A DNA stretch of 64,000 nt from Vibrio fluminensis (GTDB lineage Bacteria > Pseudomonadota > Gammaproteobacteria > Enterobacterales > Vibrionaceae): NCBI RefSeq assembly GCF_015278125.1, contig NZ_JADILO010000007.1, forward strand, positions 1-64,000. Direction: 5' to 3'. Positions within the stretch are counted from its first letter, which is position 1; every line of letters begins with the position of its first letter. Shown here piece after piece: positions 1 to 10,154 of the stretch. Below the pieces are notes generated by a model. The model was not told the origin of the DNA. It made no database searches and worked only from the letters and a program-made list of their open reading frames with translations. The translations under genes and the position numbers were made by a program.

Positions 1-1268
1 AAGTGAACGGTAAAGATTACCAGTGGTACTACGAAGATGGTCTAAAAGATTATCTGGCAGAAGGGGTAAAAGGTTACACCCTGTTACCTGAAGAACCATT
101 TACTGGTGAGTTCTCAGCAGAAACTGAAGCGGCTAACTGGGCGGTAATATGGCAGCCTGAAGGCGGTGAGATGATCACCGAAAGCTACGTTAACTTGATC
201 CCGACGGCTCAAGGCGGCACGCATGTTAATGGTCTGCGTCAAGGTTTGTTGGACGCGATGCGTGAGTTCTGTGAATTCCGCAATCTGTTGCCACGTGGTG
301 TTAAGTTAACTGGCGATGATGTGTTTGACCGCTGTTCGTACGTGTTGTCGGTTAAGATGCAAGATCCGCAATTTGCAGGTCAAACCAAAGAACGACTCTC
401 TTCACGACAAACCGCAGCTTTTGTTTCTGGTGTGGTTAAAGACGTATTTAGTCTGTGGCTAAATGAAAAGCCACAACTCGCTGAACAGTTAGCGGAAGTT
501 TGTATCGCGAATGCTCACCGCCGTATGCGCGCGAGTAAAAAAGTGGTACGTAAGAAAATTGCATCAGGCCCAGCACTGCCAGGCAAGTTAACCGACTGTT
601 CGGTGCAAGACTTAAGCCGTACTGAAATCTTCTTCGTGGAAGGGGACTCGGCAGGTGGTTCAGCGAAACAAGCACGTGACCGTGAATTCCAAGCGGTAAT
701 GCCGCTACGTGGTAAAATTCTCAACACTTGGGAAGTGGCTGCTGACCAAGTACTCGCATCGCAAGAAGTTCATGATATCTCTGTTGCACTGGGTATCGAT
801 CCGGATAGCGATAATCTCGATAGCTTACGTTACGGTAAGATCTGCATCCTTGCCGATGCGGACTCGGACGGTTTGCACATTGCAACGCTGTTGTGTGCAC
901 TGTTTACACGTCACTTCCGTGCTCTAGTTGAAGCGGGTCATATCTATGTAGCTATGCCTCCACTGTATCGCATCGACTGTGGTAAAGAAGTTTTCTATGC
1001 CCTTGATGATGATGAGAAAGAAGGCATCTTAGAGCGGTTGTCGAAGAAGAAAGCCAAGATCAACGTGCAGCGATTCAAAGGTCTGGGTGAAATGAACCCA
1101 CTGCAACTGCGTGAAACGACCATGGATCCGAACACTCGTCGTCTAGTTCAACTGACTATTGATGACAATGACGCAACGATGGAAATGATGGACATGCTAC
1201 TCGGTAAGAAGCGTGCAGATGATCGTCGCGCATGGTTACAAAGCAACGGCGATATGGCAGAGGTTTAA
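1..1268 (+). CDS. parE: DNA topoisomerase IV subunit B, 3' part (5' end outside window)
   Basis: This is the C-terminal two thirds of the ATPase subunit of topoisomerase IV, which with ParC decatenates daughter chromosomes. The reading frame is open from the first bases, so the gene starts upstream of the window and the GTG at base 3 is an internal valine. The visible part holds the end of the transducer domain, then the TOPRIM domain with EGDSAGGSA (about bases 639-665) and the PLRGKILN segment. The DADSDGLHI acidic motif (about 853-880) and the C-terminal RFKGLGEMNP motif (about 1072-1101) follow. These identify a type IIA topoisomerase B subunit. ParE rather than GyrB is chosen because no GyrB-type insert is present and parC follows 3 bases downstream, making a parE-parC operon. 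Confidence 0.97.
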   Translation, partial: VNGKDYQWYYEDGLKDYLAEGVKGYTLLPEEPFTGEFSAETEAANWAVIWQPEGGEMITESYVNLIPTAQGGTHVNGLRQGLLDAMREFCEFRNLLPRGVKLTGDDVFDRCSYVLSVKMQDPQFAGQTKERLSSRQTAAFVSGVVKDVFSLWLNEKPQLAEQLAEVCIANAHRRMRASKKVVRKKIASGPALPGKLTDCSVQDLSRTEIFFVEGDSAGGSAKQARDREFQAVMPLRGKILNTWEVAADQVLASQEVHDISVALGIDPDSDNLDSLRYGKICILADADSDGLHIATLLCALFTRHFRALVEAGHIYVAMPPLYRIDCGKEVFYALDDDEKEGILERLSKKKAKINVQRFKGLGEMNPLQLRETTMDPNTRRLVQLTIDDNDATMEMMDMLLGKKRADDRRAWLQSNGDMAEV

Positions 1269-1271
1269 CGG

Positions 1272-3551
1272 ATGTCTACAGAAATTACTTATGATGGCGT
1301 TGAACAGTTGCCAATGCGCAAGTTCACCGAAGACGCTTATCTAAACTACTCAATGTACGTAATCATGGACCGTGCGTTGCCATATATTGGTGACGGTTTA
1401 AAGCCGGTTCAACGTCGTATTATCTATGCAATGTCGGAGCTTGGTCTTTCGGCATCAGCAAAATACAAAAAATCAGCACGTACCGTTGGTGACGTGTTGG
1501 GTAAATACCACCCGCACGGTGACTCTGCGTGTTACGAAGCGATGGTATTGATGGCTCAGCCTTTCTCTTACCGCTACCCACTGGTTGACGGTCAAGGTAA
1601 CTGGGGTGCGCCAGATGATCCGAAATCATTCGCGGCAATGCGTTATACCGAAGCAAAATTGTCTAAGTTTGCCGAAGTACTGTTAGGCGAATTAGGTCAA
1701 GGTACCGTTGAATGGCAACCTAACTTTGATGGCACGATGAAAGAGCCACAAATGTTGCCAGCGCGTCTGCCACACATTTTGTTGAATGGCGTAACGGGTA
1801 TCGCAGTAGGTATGGCGACCGACATTCCTCCGCATAACGTGCGTGAAGTGGCGGAAGCAACGATTCATATGATCGACAACCCGAAAGCGGAGTTGGCGGA
1901 TGTGATGCAGTTTGTTAAAGGTCCTGATTACCCAACAGAAGCGGAAATCACTTCGCCTCAAGCGGAAATCGAAAAGATTTACCGCACAGGTCGCGGTAGC
2001 ATCAAGATGCGTGCGGTATGGCACAAAGAAGGGAGTGATATCGTTATTACTTCTCTGCCACACCAAACATCGGGTGCGAAACTGCTTGAACAAATCGCAA
2101 ACCAGATGCGCGCGAAAAAACTGCCGATGGTGGAAGATTTACGCGATGAGTCCGATCATGAAAACCCGACTCGTATCGTGATTGTACCTCGTTCAAACCG
2201 CGTCGATTGCGATCAGTTGATGAACCATCTGTTTGCGTCAACGGATTTAGAAAAGAGCTTCCGTGTTAACTTGAATATGATTGGTTTGGACAATCGTCCT
2301 CAAGTTAAAGGCTTAGTGCAGATTCTTGCTGAGTGGATTGAGTTCCGTCGCGGCACTGTGACTCGTCGTCTACAATACCGTCTAGACAAAGTACTTGCGC
2401 GTTTACATATCTTAGAAGGTTTGTTGGTTGCTTATCTAAACCTAGATGAAGTGATTGAAATCATCCGCACTGAAGATGATCCTAAAGCTGTGCTAATGGC
2501 GCGCTTTGGTATCACCGATATTCAAGCGGATGCGATTCTTGATACCAAACTTCGCCACCTAGCGAAGTTGGAAGAGATGAAGATTCGTGGCGAGCAAGAC
2601 GAGTTAGAGAAAGAGCGTGAGAAGCTAGAACAGCTACTTGGTTCTGAGCGCCGTCTTAATACGCTACTGAAAAAAGAGATCAAAGCAGACGCAGAGAAAT
2701 ACGGTGACGATCGTCGTTCTCCTTTGGTGGAACGTGCTGAAGCAAAAGCGCTCACTGAGCGTGACTTAGTCCCGAGTGAGCCTATTACGGTCGTGCTATC
2801 TGAGAAAGGTTGGATTCGTCATGCGAAAGGGCATGATGTCGACGCAGAAAGCTTAAGCTATAAGTCTGGTGACCAATATCTTGCCCACGCTCGTGGTAAG
2901 AGTAATCAGCAGGCGGTGTTCTTAGGCAGTGATGGTCGCAGTTACTCGTTAGAGTCGCATTCATTACCATCAGCACGTAGCCAAGGCGAGCCAATTACGG
3001 GACGTCTGAATGTTGCTGCGGGTACTTCAGTACGCCAAGTGATTATGGGTGAAGAGGCGCAGTTGTGGCTAATTGGCTCTGACGCGGGTTATGGTTTTGT
3101 GTGTAAAGGCAGTGAATTGCTGTCGAAAAACCGCAGCGGTAAAGCGCTAGTATCTCTACCGCAAAACTCACAAGTGATGACACCACAGACGATCGCTGAT
3201 TTAGATAGTGATGAAATCTTAGCGATTACCAACCAAGGCCGTATGTTGTTGTTCCCTATTAAGGAACTACCGCAATTAGGTAAGGGTAAAGGTAACAAGA
3301 TCATCAATATTCCAGCAGCGAAAGCGAAAGAGCGTGAAGAAATTGTTTCTCACCTGATTTCGATTCCTAAGGATTGCTCGATTACCCTGTATGCAGGTAA
3401 GCGCAAGTTAGGTTTGAAACCGTCTGATCTGGAGAACTTCCGTGGTGAGCGTGGCCGCCGTGGTGCATTGTTACCTCGTGGTTTACAACGTGTAACTCGC
3501 ATCGAAATCGATTCAAACGATGCAGTAGCCGAAGACGTCATTAGTGAATAA
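1272..3551 (+). CDS. parC: DNA topoisomerase IV subunit A
   Basis: ParC is the DNA cleavage and religation subunit of topoisomerase IV and forms a ParC2ParE2 complex. The 759-residue length fits the family. The winged-helix region contains [16 protein letters not shown], with Ser85 and Glu89 at the usual quinolone-resistance positions, both wild-type. The catalytic tyrosine is Tyr125 in AAMRYTE. A coiled-coil stretch (about residues 430-480) and a C-terminal beta-pinwheel region follow. The start is 3 bases after the parE stop, so the two genes are translationally coupled. A strong hairpin terminator follows the stop codon. Confidence 0.98.
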   Translation: MSTEITYDGVEQLPMRKFTEDAYLNYSMYVIMDRALPYIGDGLKPVQRRIIYAMSELGLSASAKYKKSARTVGDVLGKYHPHGDSACYEAMVLMAQPFSYRYPLVDGQGNWGAPDDPKSFAAMRYTEAKLSKFAEVLLGELGQGTVEWQPNFDGTMKEPQMLPARLPHILLNGVTGIAVGMATDIPPHNVREVAEATIHMIDNPKAELADVMQFVKGPDYPTEAEITSPQAEIEKIYRTGRGSIKMRAVWHKEGSDIVITSLPHQTSGAKLLEQIANQMRAKKLPMVEDLRDESDHENPTRIVIVPRSNRVDCDQLMNHLFASTDLEKSFRVNLNMIGLDNRPQVKGLVQILAEWIEFRRGTVTRRLQYRLDKVLARLHILEGLLVAYLNLDEVIEIIRTEDDPKAVLMARFGITDIQADAILDTKLRHLAKLEEMKIRGEQDELEKEREKLEQLLGSERRLNTLLKKEIKADAEKYGDDRRSPLVERAEAKALTERDLVPSEPITVVLSEKGWIRHAKGHDVDAESLSYKSGDQYLAHARGKSNQQAVFLGSDGRSYSLESHSLPSARSQGEPITGRLNVAAGTSVRQVIMGEEAQLWLIGSDAGYGFVCKGSELLSKNRSGKALVSLPQNSQVMTPQTIADLDSDEILAITNQGRMLLFPIKELPQLGKGKGNKIINIPAAKAKEREEIVSHLISIPKDCSITLYAGKRKLGLKPSDLENFRGERGRRGALLPRGLQRVTRIEIDSNDAVAEDVISE

Positions 3552-3563
3552 AAGCTAACTAAT

Positions 3564-3590
3564 AAAAAACCAGCCTCGGCTGGTTTTTTT
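3564..3590. terminator. Bidirectional intrinsic terminator between parC and degS
   Basis: A stem of A-run plus CCAGCC pairs with GGCTGG plus a T-run, giving a rho-independent terminator readable from both strands. It lies between the convergent genes parC (plus) and degS (minus). Confidence 0.9.
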
Positions 3591-3623
3591 CTATCTGAAT
3601 GTTCTCTTTAAAATCTCACGATC

Positions 3624-4688
3624 TTATTCGCGAGTATCTTCTGCTACCGTGACAGGGATAGTCAGTTCCTCTCCCTTTCTCAGCACCAATATATCAACCG
3701 TTGTTCCAGGGCGAAGCTCAGTAACAATCTCCATTACACTTTGACGACCGTTGATTTTTTGCCCATCAATTTTCAAAATAATATCTTGAGCTTGAAAGCC
3801 AGCTTGCGCGGCAGGACCATTAGGATCGACGCCTAAGACAATAATTCCGCCTAAGTGCTCATTACCAAGTAAGCGAGCGGTTACTGAGGTGATATCTTGG
3901 CCATCTAAGCCGATGTAACCCCGGATCACTCGACCATCCGCAATGATTTTATTCATGATCAAATTGGCCAGTGAGTAGGGAATTGCAAATGAAATGCCAT
4001 AGGTTTCTAAATCGGTAGCCTGTTGGAAAGAAGCGGTATTAATACCGACGAGTTCACCGCGCGTATTCACCAACGCGCCGCCTGAATTGCCTTCATTGAT
4101 GGCCGCATCGGTTTGGATAAATGCTTGTCGACCGCCAGCACTGATAGAAGAGCGCCCAGTGGCTGAGATAATGCCAAAAGTGGTGGTTTGCCCTAAGTTG
4201 TATGGGTTACCAATAGCGAGAACAATATCGCCTACTTTGGCTTTGTAATTTGAGTTGAGCGGAATGACCGGAAGATTAGTGCCTTCGATACGTAAAATCG
4301 CAATATCGGTACGACGATCTTTACCTACTAACTGTGCAGCAGCCACGCGGCCATCTTGTAGGGCGACGATGATTTGGTCTGCTTGGGCAACCACGTGGTA
4401 ATTTGTAATAATGTAGCCTTTTTCACTGACAATAACACCTGAGCCTAACCCTTGCGTTAACAGTTTAGAGCGATCTTCTTCGGTGTATTTACGGCTGTAG
4501 ATATTAACAACTGCAGGTGCCGCTTTACGCACCGCATCATTAAATGACACTTGCAATGAACTAATATCACTAATGGGGTCAGTGATGTTGTCAGGCAGTA
4601 CATTTGTGCGCAGTGACGGAACCGCTAGCAGCAGCAGTGCCGCTGTCGCAAGACCAAGTCCTACTGAGCGCAATAAAAAACTGAGCAT
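3624..4688 (-). CDS. degS: Inner-membrane serine endoprotease DegS
   Basis: DegS senses misfolded outer-membrane proteins through its PDZ domain and makes the first cut in the anti-sigma factor RseA, starting the sigma-E envelope stress response. The protein has 354 residues, close to E. coli DegS (355). It has one N-terminal membrane anchor (about residues 5-24), a trypsin-like domain with His98 (TNYHVV), Asp128 (RTDIAIL) and Ser202 (NEGNSGGAL), and a single C-terminal PDZ domain. The single PDZ and the uncleaved anchor separate it from DegQ, the next gene upstream on the same strand. It is convergent with parC. Confidence 0.96.
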   Translation of the reverse strand: MLSFLLRSVGLGLATAALLLLAVPSLRTNVLPDNITDPISDISSLQVSFNDAVRKAAPAVVNIYSRKYTEEDRSKLLTQGLGSGVIVSEKGYIITNYHVVAQADQIIVALQDGRVAAAQLVGKDRRTDIAILRIEGTNLPVIPLNSNYKAKVGDIVLAIGNPYNLGQTTTFGIISATGRSSISAGGRQAFIQTDAAINEGNSGGALVNTRGELVGINTASFQQATDLETYGISFAIPYSLANLIMNKIIADGRVIRGYIGLDGQDITSVTARLLGNEHLGGIIVLGVDPNGPAAQAGFQAQDIILKIDGQKINGRQSVMEIVTELRPGTTVDILVLRKGEELTIPVTVAEDTRE

Positions 4689-4810
4689 ACATTCCCCAAA
4701 TGAATAACAGACAGAAGAAAATCAGAAGGATAGCATTATACCCAGCATTATGTCAGGTTGATTCGATATAGATGTCTATTCATTCACACCCCATGGTTCC
4801 GAGGGAACAA

Positions 4811-4842
4811 AAAGGGGCAGTAAATCGCTTTACTGCCCCTTT
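4811..4842 (-). terminator. Terminator after degQ
   Basis: An 11-bp perfect stem (GGGGCAGTAAA pairing with TTTACTGCCCC) with a 4-base loop, followed on the minus strand by a T-run, lies just downstream of degQ. degS, 121 bases further on, is therefore likely to have its own promoter. Confidence 0.85.
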
Positions 4843-4862
4843 AGTATCAGTGGGTTTAACGT

Positions 4863-6230
4863 TTAACGTACCACAAGGTAAATCGTGCGGTCACCGCGCT
4901 GGATATTGAGCGCTAAAATACCTTTATGCTTCTCTACAATGGCACGGAATTCAGCAAGATTCTTCACTCTTTGGCGGTTAACGCCAATAATGATATCGCC
5001 TTGTTGCAGCTCATAGCTTGCTGCAGGAGAACCTTCTGCCACCGCAGTAACTTTAACACCTGTTGCTTTATCGCTAGCATTGGTATTAGTCAGCTCAGCT
5101 CCCGCAAGACCTTCATGCAATTTGTCGGCGGTGGTTTTGACATTGGTCTGTTCGCCAAGCACGACGTCAAAGTTTTTCTCTTTGCCATCACGTAAAATGC
5201 CAAGCTCTACCTTTTTACCGGCACCAAGCGTGCCAATTTTGGCTCTAAGTTCATGGAAGGTACTGATTGATTTGCCATTGACTGAAACAATGATGTCACC
5301 AGCTTTCAGGCCCGCTTTTTCTGCTGCGCTGTCAGGCATGACTTGGCTAACAAAAGCACCTTTGCTTGATTCATACCCCAAAGCTTCTGCAAGTTCAGAC
5401 GTCACTTCACCACCTTGAACGCCGAGCATGCCTCGTTTCACTTCACCAAATTCAAGAATTTGCTCAGTGAGGTTTTTCATCATATTTGATGGAATAGCAA
5501 AACCGATGCCGACGTTACCGCCGTTGGGACCGAGAATAGCAGTATTGATACCAATCAGTTCACCGTTAAGGTTTACCAGTGCGCCGCCCGAGTTGCCGCT
5601 GTTGATCGCCGCATCGGTTTGAATAAAGTTTTCGAAGTTTTCAATGTTTAGACCGCTGCGGCCTAAAGCGGATACGATACCCGACGTGACCGTTTGACCT
5701 AAGCCAAATGGGTTACCTATCGCTACGCTAAAATCGCCTACGCGCAACTTGTCAGAGTCGGCCAGAGTGATTTGAGTTAAGTTCTTCGCTTCTTCAAGTT
5801 TTAGCAGCGCAATATCAGACATTTCATCGCCGCCAATCAGCTCGGCATCGTACTCGCGACCATCGTGCAGTTTAACGCGGATCTTCTCCGCCCCTTTAAT
5901 TACATGGAAGTTGGTAACGATATAGCCTTTTTTGGCATCGACAATGACACCAGAGCCTAGCCCTCTAAATGGACGCTCTTGCAATTGTTCAGCAGGGAAG
6001 TCAGGCCCAAAGAAAAAGCGGAACTGATCAGGAATACGTTGACGTGATACTTGGGTGCCTTCGACATCAATGCTTACGACCGCAGGAGTCACTTTTTCTA
6101 GCATAGGTGCAAGACTAGGTAATTGTTCACCACCAACGGATACTGGAAGCGCTGCGGTAGCAGGCAATGATGTGATGAGCGAACTTAAGCTTAGAGATAA
6201 TGCTGTTAAGACAAGCAAAGGTTTTTTCAT
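4863..6230 (-). CDS. degQ: Periplasmic serine protease/chaperone of the DegP/DegQ (HtrA) family
   Basis: This is a secreted HtrA protease that degrades or refolds damaged periplasmic proteins. The 455-residue product has a Sec signal peptide with likely cleavage after ATA (about residue 26). The catalytic triad is His109 (TNFHVI), Asp139 (MSDIALL) and Ser214 (NSGNSGGALV), and two PDZ domains follow (about residues 255-345 and 365-450). Length, the lack of a long LA-loop insertion and pairing with degS argue for DegQ over DegP, although Vibrio annotations use both names. The ATG is preceded by an AGGAG ribosome site. The gene sits directly upstream of degS in the same orientation. Confidence 0.93.
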   Translation of the reverse strand: MKKPLLVLTALSLSLSSLITSLPATAALPVSVGGEQLPSLAPMLEKVTPAVVSIDVEGTQVSRQRIPDQFRFFFGPDFPAEQLQERPFRGLGSGVIVDAKKGYIVTNFHVIKGAEKIRVKLHDGREYDAELIGGDEMSDIALLKLEEAKNLTQITLADSDKLRVGDFSVAIGNPFGLGQTVTSGIVSALGRSGLNIENFENFIQTDAAINSGNSGGALVNLNGELIGINTAILGPNGGNVGIGFAIPSNMMKNLTEQILEFGEVKRGMLGVQGGEVTSELAEALGYESSKGAFVSQVMPDSAAEKAGLKAGDIIVSVNGKSISTFHELRAKIGTLGAGKKVELGILRDGKEKNFDVVLGEQTNVKTTADKLHEGLAGAELTNTNASDKATGVKVTAVAEGSPAASYELQQGDIIIGVNRQRVKNLAEFRAIVEKHKGILALNIQRGDRTIYLVVR

Positions 6231-6414
6231 CGAATAACTCCTATAAAGTGAGGACCTATTAAAGAGCCAACAGGTAGAGAGTCCTTGTTGGCTCGTTACG
6301 TCCTGCTTATGTACGTAACTATTTACGTAACAAATAGCAGAACAATAGTGACTTATGGGAGATATGACTCGAAAAAAACTATTTAGTTCACAGAGGACTA
6401 AATTTATTCAGTTT

Positions 6415-6858
6415 TTAAGAGGCTTTTTTTTCCTCACTTTGCTCTGGTGCGTCGACGTATTCTTTCTTCTCTTCACGTAGCAGACCAGTTGCGCCGTTAG
6501 CATAATCTTTTGGTGCGTCTTCTAAAGATTGGTCGGCACTAGAAGCATTTTTTTGCTGTGCGACTTTTTGGGCAAATGGGTTGTCTTGTTCAGGGATGTT
6601 TGGCAATAGTTCAGAAGAGGTTTTCGCCATATGTTGGTAAAGCTTCGTGTACTCTTTACCAAGAGAATCCAACATTTCCGCTGATTGAGCAAAGTGATCG
6701 GTTAACTCTTGTTTTTGCTGCTCAAGCTCAAACTTCGCTGTTTCTAAATCTTTGTAGAGTTTCTTTTGTTTCTTGTAGTCAGGTGCGGTAAAGCGGGAAA
6801 TAGCAAATCCAATCACTGCGCCAACAAGCACACCTACAAGGGCATAAATCCAAGGCAT
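6415..6858 (-). CDS. zapG: YhcB/ZapG family inner-membrane envelope and division protein (DUF1043)
   Basis: A 147-residue protein with one N-terminal transmembrane helix (about residues 3-20) and a predicted coiled coil (about 25-75, rich in K, E and Q). The C-terminal tail is charged and low in complexity. This matches YhcB/ZapG, which links the divisome and the rod/elongation machinery in E. coli. The usual neighbours are present: degQ downstream on the same strand and zapE divergent upstream. The ATG has a good AAGGAG site. The family assignment is secure; the exact molecular role is less settled. Confidence 0.9.
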   Translation of the reverse strand: MPWIYALVGVLVGAVIGFAISRFTAPDYKKQKKLYKDLETAKFELEQQKQELTDHFAQSAEMLDSLGKEYTKLYQHMAKTSSELLPNIPEQDNPFAQKVAQQKNASSADQSLEDAPKDYANGATGLLREEKKEYVDAPEQSEEKKAS

Positions 6859-7049
6859 AATTGCTCCTTATTATTTGTTTTACATGTTGTTTACCAGGTG
6901 GTTACACATGCTCATATCACATGGTACTATGAGAAATTAAACCAATAAAGAAAAATGCGTGTGACCCTATCCAGCGAAACTGCGCAAAACATAGTATAGA
7001 GCAGAGAGATTGGATAGCTAGGCGCTGCAGTGAAACTAAGGTCTAGCCC

Positions 7050-8153
7050 ATGACACCGTTACAAAGATACCAATCTGATATTGAACTGCACAACTTCCAA
7101 CAAGATAGTGCACAGCTCCAAGCCGTCGAAGCCCTTGATAACCTATACCACCAGTTTATTACTTACCAGCAAACGCCTATTGAGGTGCAGCCTAAATGGA
7201 AGAGTTGGTTTGGTAAAAAAGACGTTTTGCCTCAAGCACCGCAAGGGCTCTATTTTTGGGGCGGGGTAGGTCGCGGAAAAACGTATTTAATGGATACTTT
7301 CTTTGATGCGCTGCCGAGCGATAAAAAAATGCGGGTGCATTTCCATCGTTTTATGTTGCGTGTGCATGATGAGTTGAATGCGTTAGGTGATAAAAGTGAC
7401 CCACTGAATGTGGTGGCCGACAAGTTTAAGCAAGAAGCTGAGATTATCTGCTTTGATGAGTTTTTTGTTTCAGACATCACCGATGCAATGATTCTAGGTA
7501 CTCTATTTCAAGCCCTCTTCGAACGTGGCGTTATTTTAGTTGCAACGTCGAATATCCCTCCGGATGATTTGTACCGCAATGGCTTGCAACGTGCTCGCTT
7601 TTTGCCTGCAATAGAATTGATTAAAAAGAACTGTCTCATTATGAATGTAGACAGTGGTGTTGATTATCGACTAAGGACTTTAGAGCAAGCTGAGATCTAT
7701 CACTATCCGCTTGACCAAGCTGCGAGTGATAATATGCAGCGTTATTACTTGCAACTGGTAGGCGAAGGTAAGCAAGGCTCGGCGCACATTGAAATCAATC
7801 ATCGACAGATAGCGGTAGAGCGAGCTGCTGACGGTGTGTTACATGCGACCTTTGCCCAGTTGTGTCAAACAGCACGCAGCCAGAATGATTACATTGAACT
7901 GTCCCGTATCTATCATACGGTGCTACTTGCTGATGTTGTGCAGATGGATCGTACTATTGATGATGCAGCTCGACGTTTTATCGCTTTAGTGGATGAGTTC
8001 TATGAGCGTAACGTGAAGCTAATTATATCGGCAGAGATCGAGTTAGAAGCGCTTTATACTCATGGTCAGCTTGAGTTTGAATTTAAACGTTGTATCTCGC
8101 GCTTAACTGAGATGCAAAGTCATGATTACTTAGCGCTAGAGCATTTAGCCTAA
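7050..8153 (+). CDS. zapE: Cell division protein ZapE (AFG1-like ATPase)
   Basis: ZapE is a cytoplasmic P-loop ATPase of the AFG1 family that associates with the Z-ring in E. coli. The 367-residue product has a Walker A motif GGVGRGKT (residues 71-78) and a Walker B IICFDEF (about 131-137). It also has the typical CFDEFFVSDITDAM and ATSNIPPDDLY segments. The gene is divergent from zapG across a 190-bp promoter gap and lies upstream of rplM-rpsI, the usual gammaproteobacterial arrangement. Confidence 0.96.
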   Translation: MTPLQRYQSDIELHNFQQDSAQLQAVEALDNLYHQFITYQQTPIEVQPKWKSWFGKKDVLPQAPQGLYFWGGVGRGKTYLMDTFFDALPSDKKMRVHFHRFMLRVHDELNALGDKSDPLNVVADKFKQEAEIICFDEFFVSDITDAMILGTLFQALFERGVILVATSNIPPDDLYRNGLQRARFLPAIELIKKNCLIMNVDSGVDYRLRTLEQAEIYHYPLDQAASDNMQRYYLQLVGEGKQGSAHIEINHRQIAVERAADGVLHATFAQLCQTARSQNDYIELSRIYHTVLLADVVQMDRTIDDAARRFIALVDEFYERNVKLIISAEIELEALYTHGQLEFEFKRCISRLTEMQSHDYLALEHLA

Positions 8154-8209
8154 GTAAACAAAATTTTCGCTGTTGAAGTAAAAAGTGGGATCTTTCTTAA
8201 AAAAAAGAG

Positions 8210-8238
8210 ATGATTTTTTCAGCTCACTTCAATATAAT
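8210..8238 (+). promoter_or_regulatory. Probable rplM-rpsI promoter
   Basis: A perfect TATAAT at 8233-8238 is followed by a GC-rich discriminator, as in stringently controlled ribosomal promoters. The -35 region at 17-bp spacing (8210-8215, ATGATT) is poor. Start-site position is inferred, not measured. Confidence 0.6.
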
Positions 8239-8342
8239 CCTGCGACCCACCGTTACTGCAGACCTGATATCGAAGTTATTTCGGAATTTGGTCGAGAGTG
8301 CCAACCGCTCGAAGGGGTGATGACTGGGCTCTTAGACAGTGT

Positions 8343-8362
8343 GGGAGTACCGTGGGTACTCC
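8343..8362 (+). promoter_or_regulatory. Stem-loop in the rplM leader, candidate L13 autoregulatory element
   Basis: GGAGTACC (8344-8351) and GGTACTCC (8355-8362) form a perfect 8-bp stem with a 3-base loop, 38 bases before the rplM start inside a long (about 155 nt) untranslated leader. L13 is known to control its own operon in E. coli; that this hairpin is the binding site is inference. Confidence 0.4.
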
Positions 8363-8400
8363 TGTAAAGTTTAATCTTAATTTAACGGGTTATTATTAGC

Positions 8401-8829
8401 ATGAAAACTTTCGTTGCTAAACCAGAAACTGTAAAACGCGACTGGTACGTTGTAGACGCTGAAGGTAAAACTCTTGGCCGTCTAGCAAGTGAAATTGCAT
8501 CTCGCCTACGTGGCAAACACAAAGCTGAATACACTCCACACTGTGACGCTGGTGACTACATCATCGTTATCAATGCGGAAAAAGTTACTGTAACTGGTAA
8601 CAAAGCTAAGAACAAAGTTTACTACCGTCACTCTGAGTTCCCTGGTGGTCTTAAATCAATCACTTTTGAAAAGCTGATCGATCGTAAGCCAGAAATGGTT
8701 CTTGAACTAGCGGTTAAAGGTATGCTTCCACGTGGTCCTCTAGGCCGTGCTATGTACCGTAAGCTAAAAGTTTACGCTGGCGCTGAGCACAACCATGCTG
8801 CTCAACAACCACAAGTACTAGACATCTAA
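8401..8829 (+). CDS. rplM: 50S ribosomal protein L13
   Basis: A 142-residue protein matching bacterial L13 over its full length. It has the N-terminal [20 protein letters not shown] segment and the central [18 protein letters not shown] and [15 protein letters not shown] motifs. L13 is an early-assembling protein of the large ribosomal subunit. rpsI follows 15 bases downstream, forming the conserved rplM-rpsI operon. Codon use is strongly biased to CGT, GGT and CTA, as expected of a very highly expressed gene. Confidence 0.99.
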   Translation: MKTFVAKPETVKRDWYVVDAEGKTLGRLASEIASRLRGKHKAEYTPHCDAGDYIIVINAEKVTVTGNKAKNKVYYRHSEFPGGLKSITFEKLIDRKPEMVLELAVKGMLPRGPLGRAMYRKLKVYAGAEHNHAAQQPQVLDI

Positions 8830-8844
8830 TCGGGGATTTCGAAA

Positions 8845-9237
8845 ATGGCAGAGAATCAATACTACGGCACTGGCCGTCGCAAAAGCTCAGCTGCGCGTGT
8901 TTTTATCAAACCGGGTACTGGCAACATCGTAATCAACAAGCGTAGCCTTGATGAATACTTCGGTCGTCCAACTTCTCGCATGGTTGTTAAACAACCTCTA
9001 GAGCTAGTTGAACTAACTGAGAAACTAGACCTATACGTTACTGTTAAAGGTGGCGGTATTTCTGGTCAAGCTGGTGCGATCCGTCACGGTATCACACGCG
9101 CTCTAATGGAATACGATGAGTCTTTCCGTCCTGCTCTACGTGCAGCTGGTTACGTTACTCGTGACGCTCGTTGCGTTGAACGTAAGAAAGTTGGTCTACG
9201 TAAAGCACGTCGTCGTCCACAGTTCTCTAAGCGTTAA
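8845..9237 (+). CDS. rpsI: 30S ribosomal protein S9
   Basis: A 130-residue protein with the S9 hallmarks: [15 protein letters not shown] at the N-terminus, [15 protein letters not shown] in the middle, and the basic C-terminal tail ending RRRPQFSKR. The tail reaches the P-site tRNA in the ribosome. It is the second gene of the rplM-rpsI operon and is followed by a terminator. Confidence 0.99.
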   Translation: MAENQYYGTGRRKSSAARVFIKPGTGNIVINKRSLDEYFGRPTSRMVVKQPLELVELTEKLDLYVTVKGGGISGQAGAIRHGITRALMEYDESFRPALRAAGYVTRDARCVERKKVGLRKARRRPQFSKR

Positions 9238-9282
9238 TCTTTTTACAAAGATTCGCTTCCAGTTTTACTGGAATGTGGCGTC

Positions 9283-9318
9283 AAAAGCCTGGCTATATGC
9301 CAGGCTTTTTGTTTTTCT
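9283..9318 (+). terminator. Terminator after rpsI
   Basis: AGCCTGGC and GCCAGGCT form an 8-bp stem with loop TATAT, followed by a T-run, about 50 bases after the rpsI stop codon. Confidence 0.9.
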
Positions 9319-9435
9319 GCGCCAAGTAAATCTTTTCCCAATCTCATCTGCAAAAATACTTCCCACATCAATGTTCTGCTTTTGTGACGACTTTAGCGTT
9401 TGTATTCATAAATGTTGCAAAAAAGTAGCTTTACC

Positions 9436-9464
9436 TTGTCAAAAAGTAGGGTTTTAATTATCAT
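9436..9464 (+). promoter_or_regulatory. Probable petABC promoter
   Basis: TTGTCA (9436-9441), a 17-bp spacer and TATCAT (9459-9464) form a good sigma-70 match about 97 bases upstream of petA. The remaining bases of the 323-bp rpsI-petA gap hold only the rpsI terminator as far as I can see. Confidence 0.6.
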
Positions 9465-9560
9465 TTGCGCTCAAATAAATACAACAAAACTCAATTTGTT
9501 AGCCATGCTCTTGGTAAGGAATAACAATAATCCATAAGGAGCAAATGGGAGAATGTTTGG

Positions 9561-10154
9561 ATGAGCAATGCGCCTTTAAATAACGGTCGTAGACGCTTTC
9601 TGACCGCAACAACAGCCGTTGTTGGTGGTTTGGGAGCTGCAGCGGTTGCCGTGCCTTTTATTAAATCTTGGAACCCAAGTGAAAAAGCGAAAGCAGCAGG
9701 TGCCCCAGTTGAAGTTGATGTCAGCAAACTGGAAGAGGGGCAGATGGTACGCGTGGAATGGCGAGGTAAACCTGTATGGGTTGTCCGCCGCGCACAGACA
9801 GTTGTGGATACTTTAAACGAACTTGATGGTCAACTTCGTGACCCAGCATCTGGTGAAGAGCAGCAGCCTGCTTACGCACAGAATGCTTTCCGTTCTATCA
9901 AACCAGAATATTTTGTCGCCGTGGGTATTTGTACTCACCTTGGATGTTCTCCTACCTATTTACCTGACAGTTTCAGTGAGCAGGTTCAAGGTGTGAAATC
10001 GGGCTTCTTCTGTCCTTGTCACGGTTCAAAATTCGATATGGCTGGTCGCGTATTTTCTGGCGTGCCAGCACCATTAAACTTGGTTGTGCCTAAGCATATG
10101 TACTTAAGCGATACCAGGATCATGATCGGTGTTGATGAAGAAGGGGAGGCATAA
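9561..10154 (+). CDS. petA: Ubiquinol-cytochrome c reductase, Rieske iron-sulfur subunit
   Basis: The Rieske protein takes the first electron from ubiquinol in the cytochrome bc1 complex and passes it to cytochrome c1. The 197-residue product has a twin-arginine signal/anchor (GRRRFLT at about residues 9-15, then a hydrophobic helix). The 2Fe-2S ligands are in CTHLGCS (Cys124, His126; Cys129 for the disulfide) and CPCHGS (Cys151, His154; Cys153 for the disulfide). Its stop overlaps the petB start by one base (TAATG), so the three genes form a translationally coupled operon. Confidence 0.98.
   Translation: MSNAPLNNGRRRFLTATTAVVGGLGAAAVAVPFIKSWNPSEKAKAAGAPVEVDVSKLEEGQMVRVEWRGKPVWVVRRAQTVVDTLNELDGQLRDPASGEEQQPAYAQNAFRSIKPEYFVAVGICTHLGCSPTYLPDSFSEQVQGVKSGFFCPCHGSKFDMAGRVFSGVPAPLNLVVPKHMYLSDTRIMIGVDEEGEA

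Noticed and set aside
8185..8367. 60-codon frame before rplM
   Set aside because: Lies across the promoter and leader of rplM; no ribosome site.
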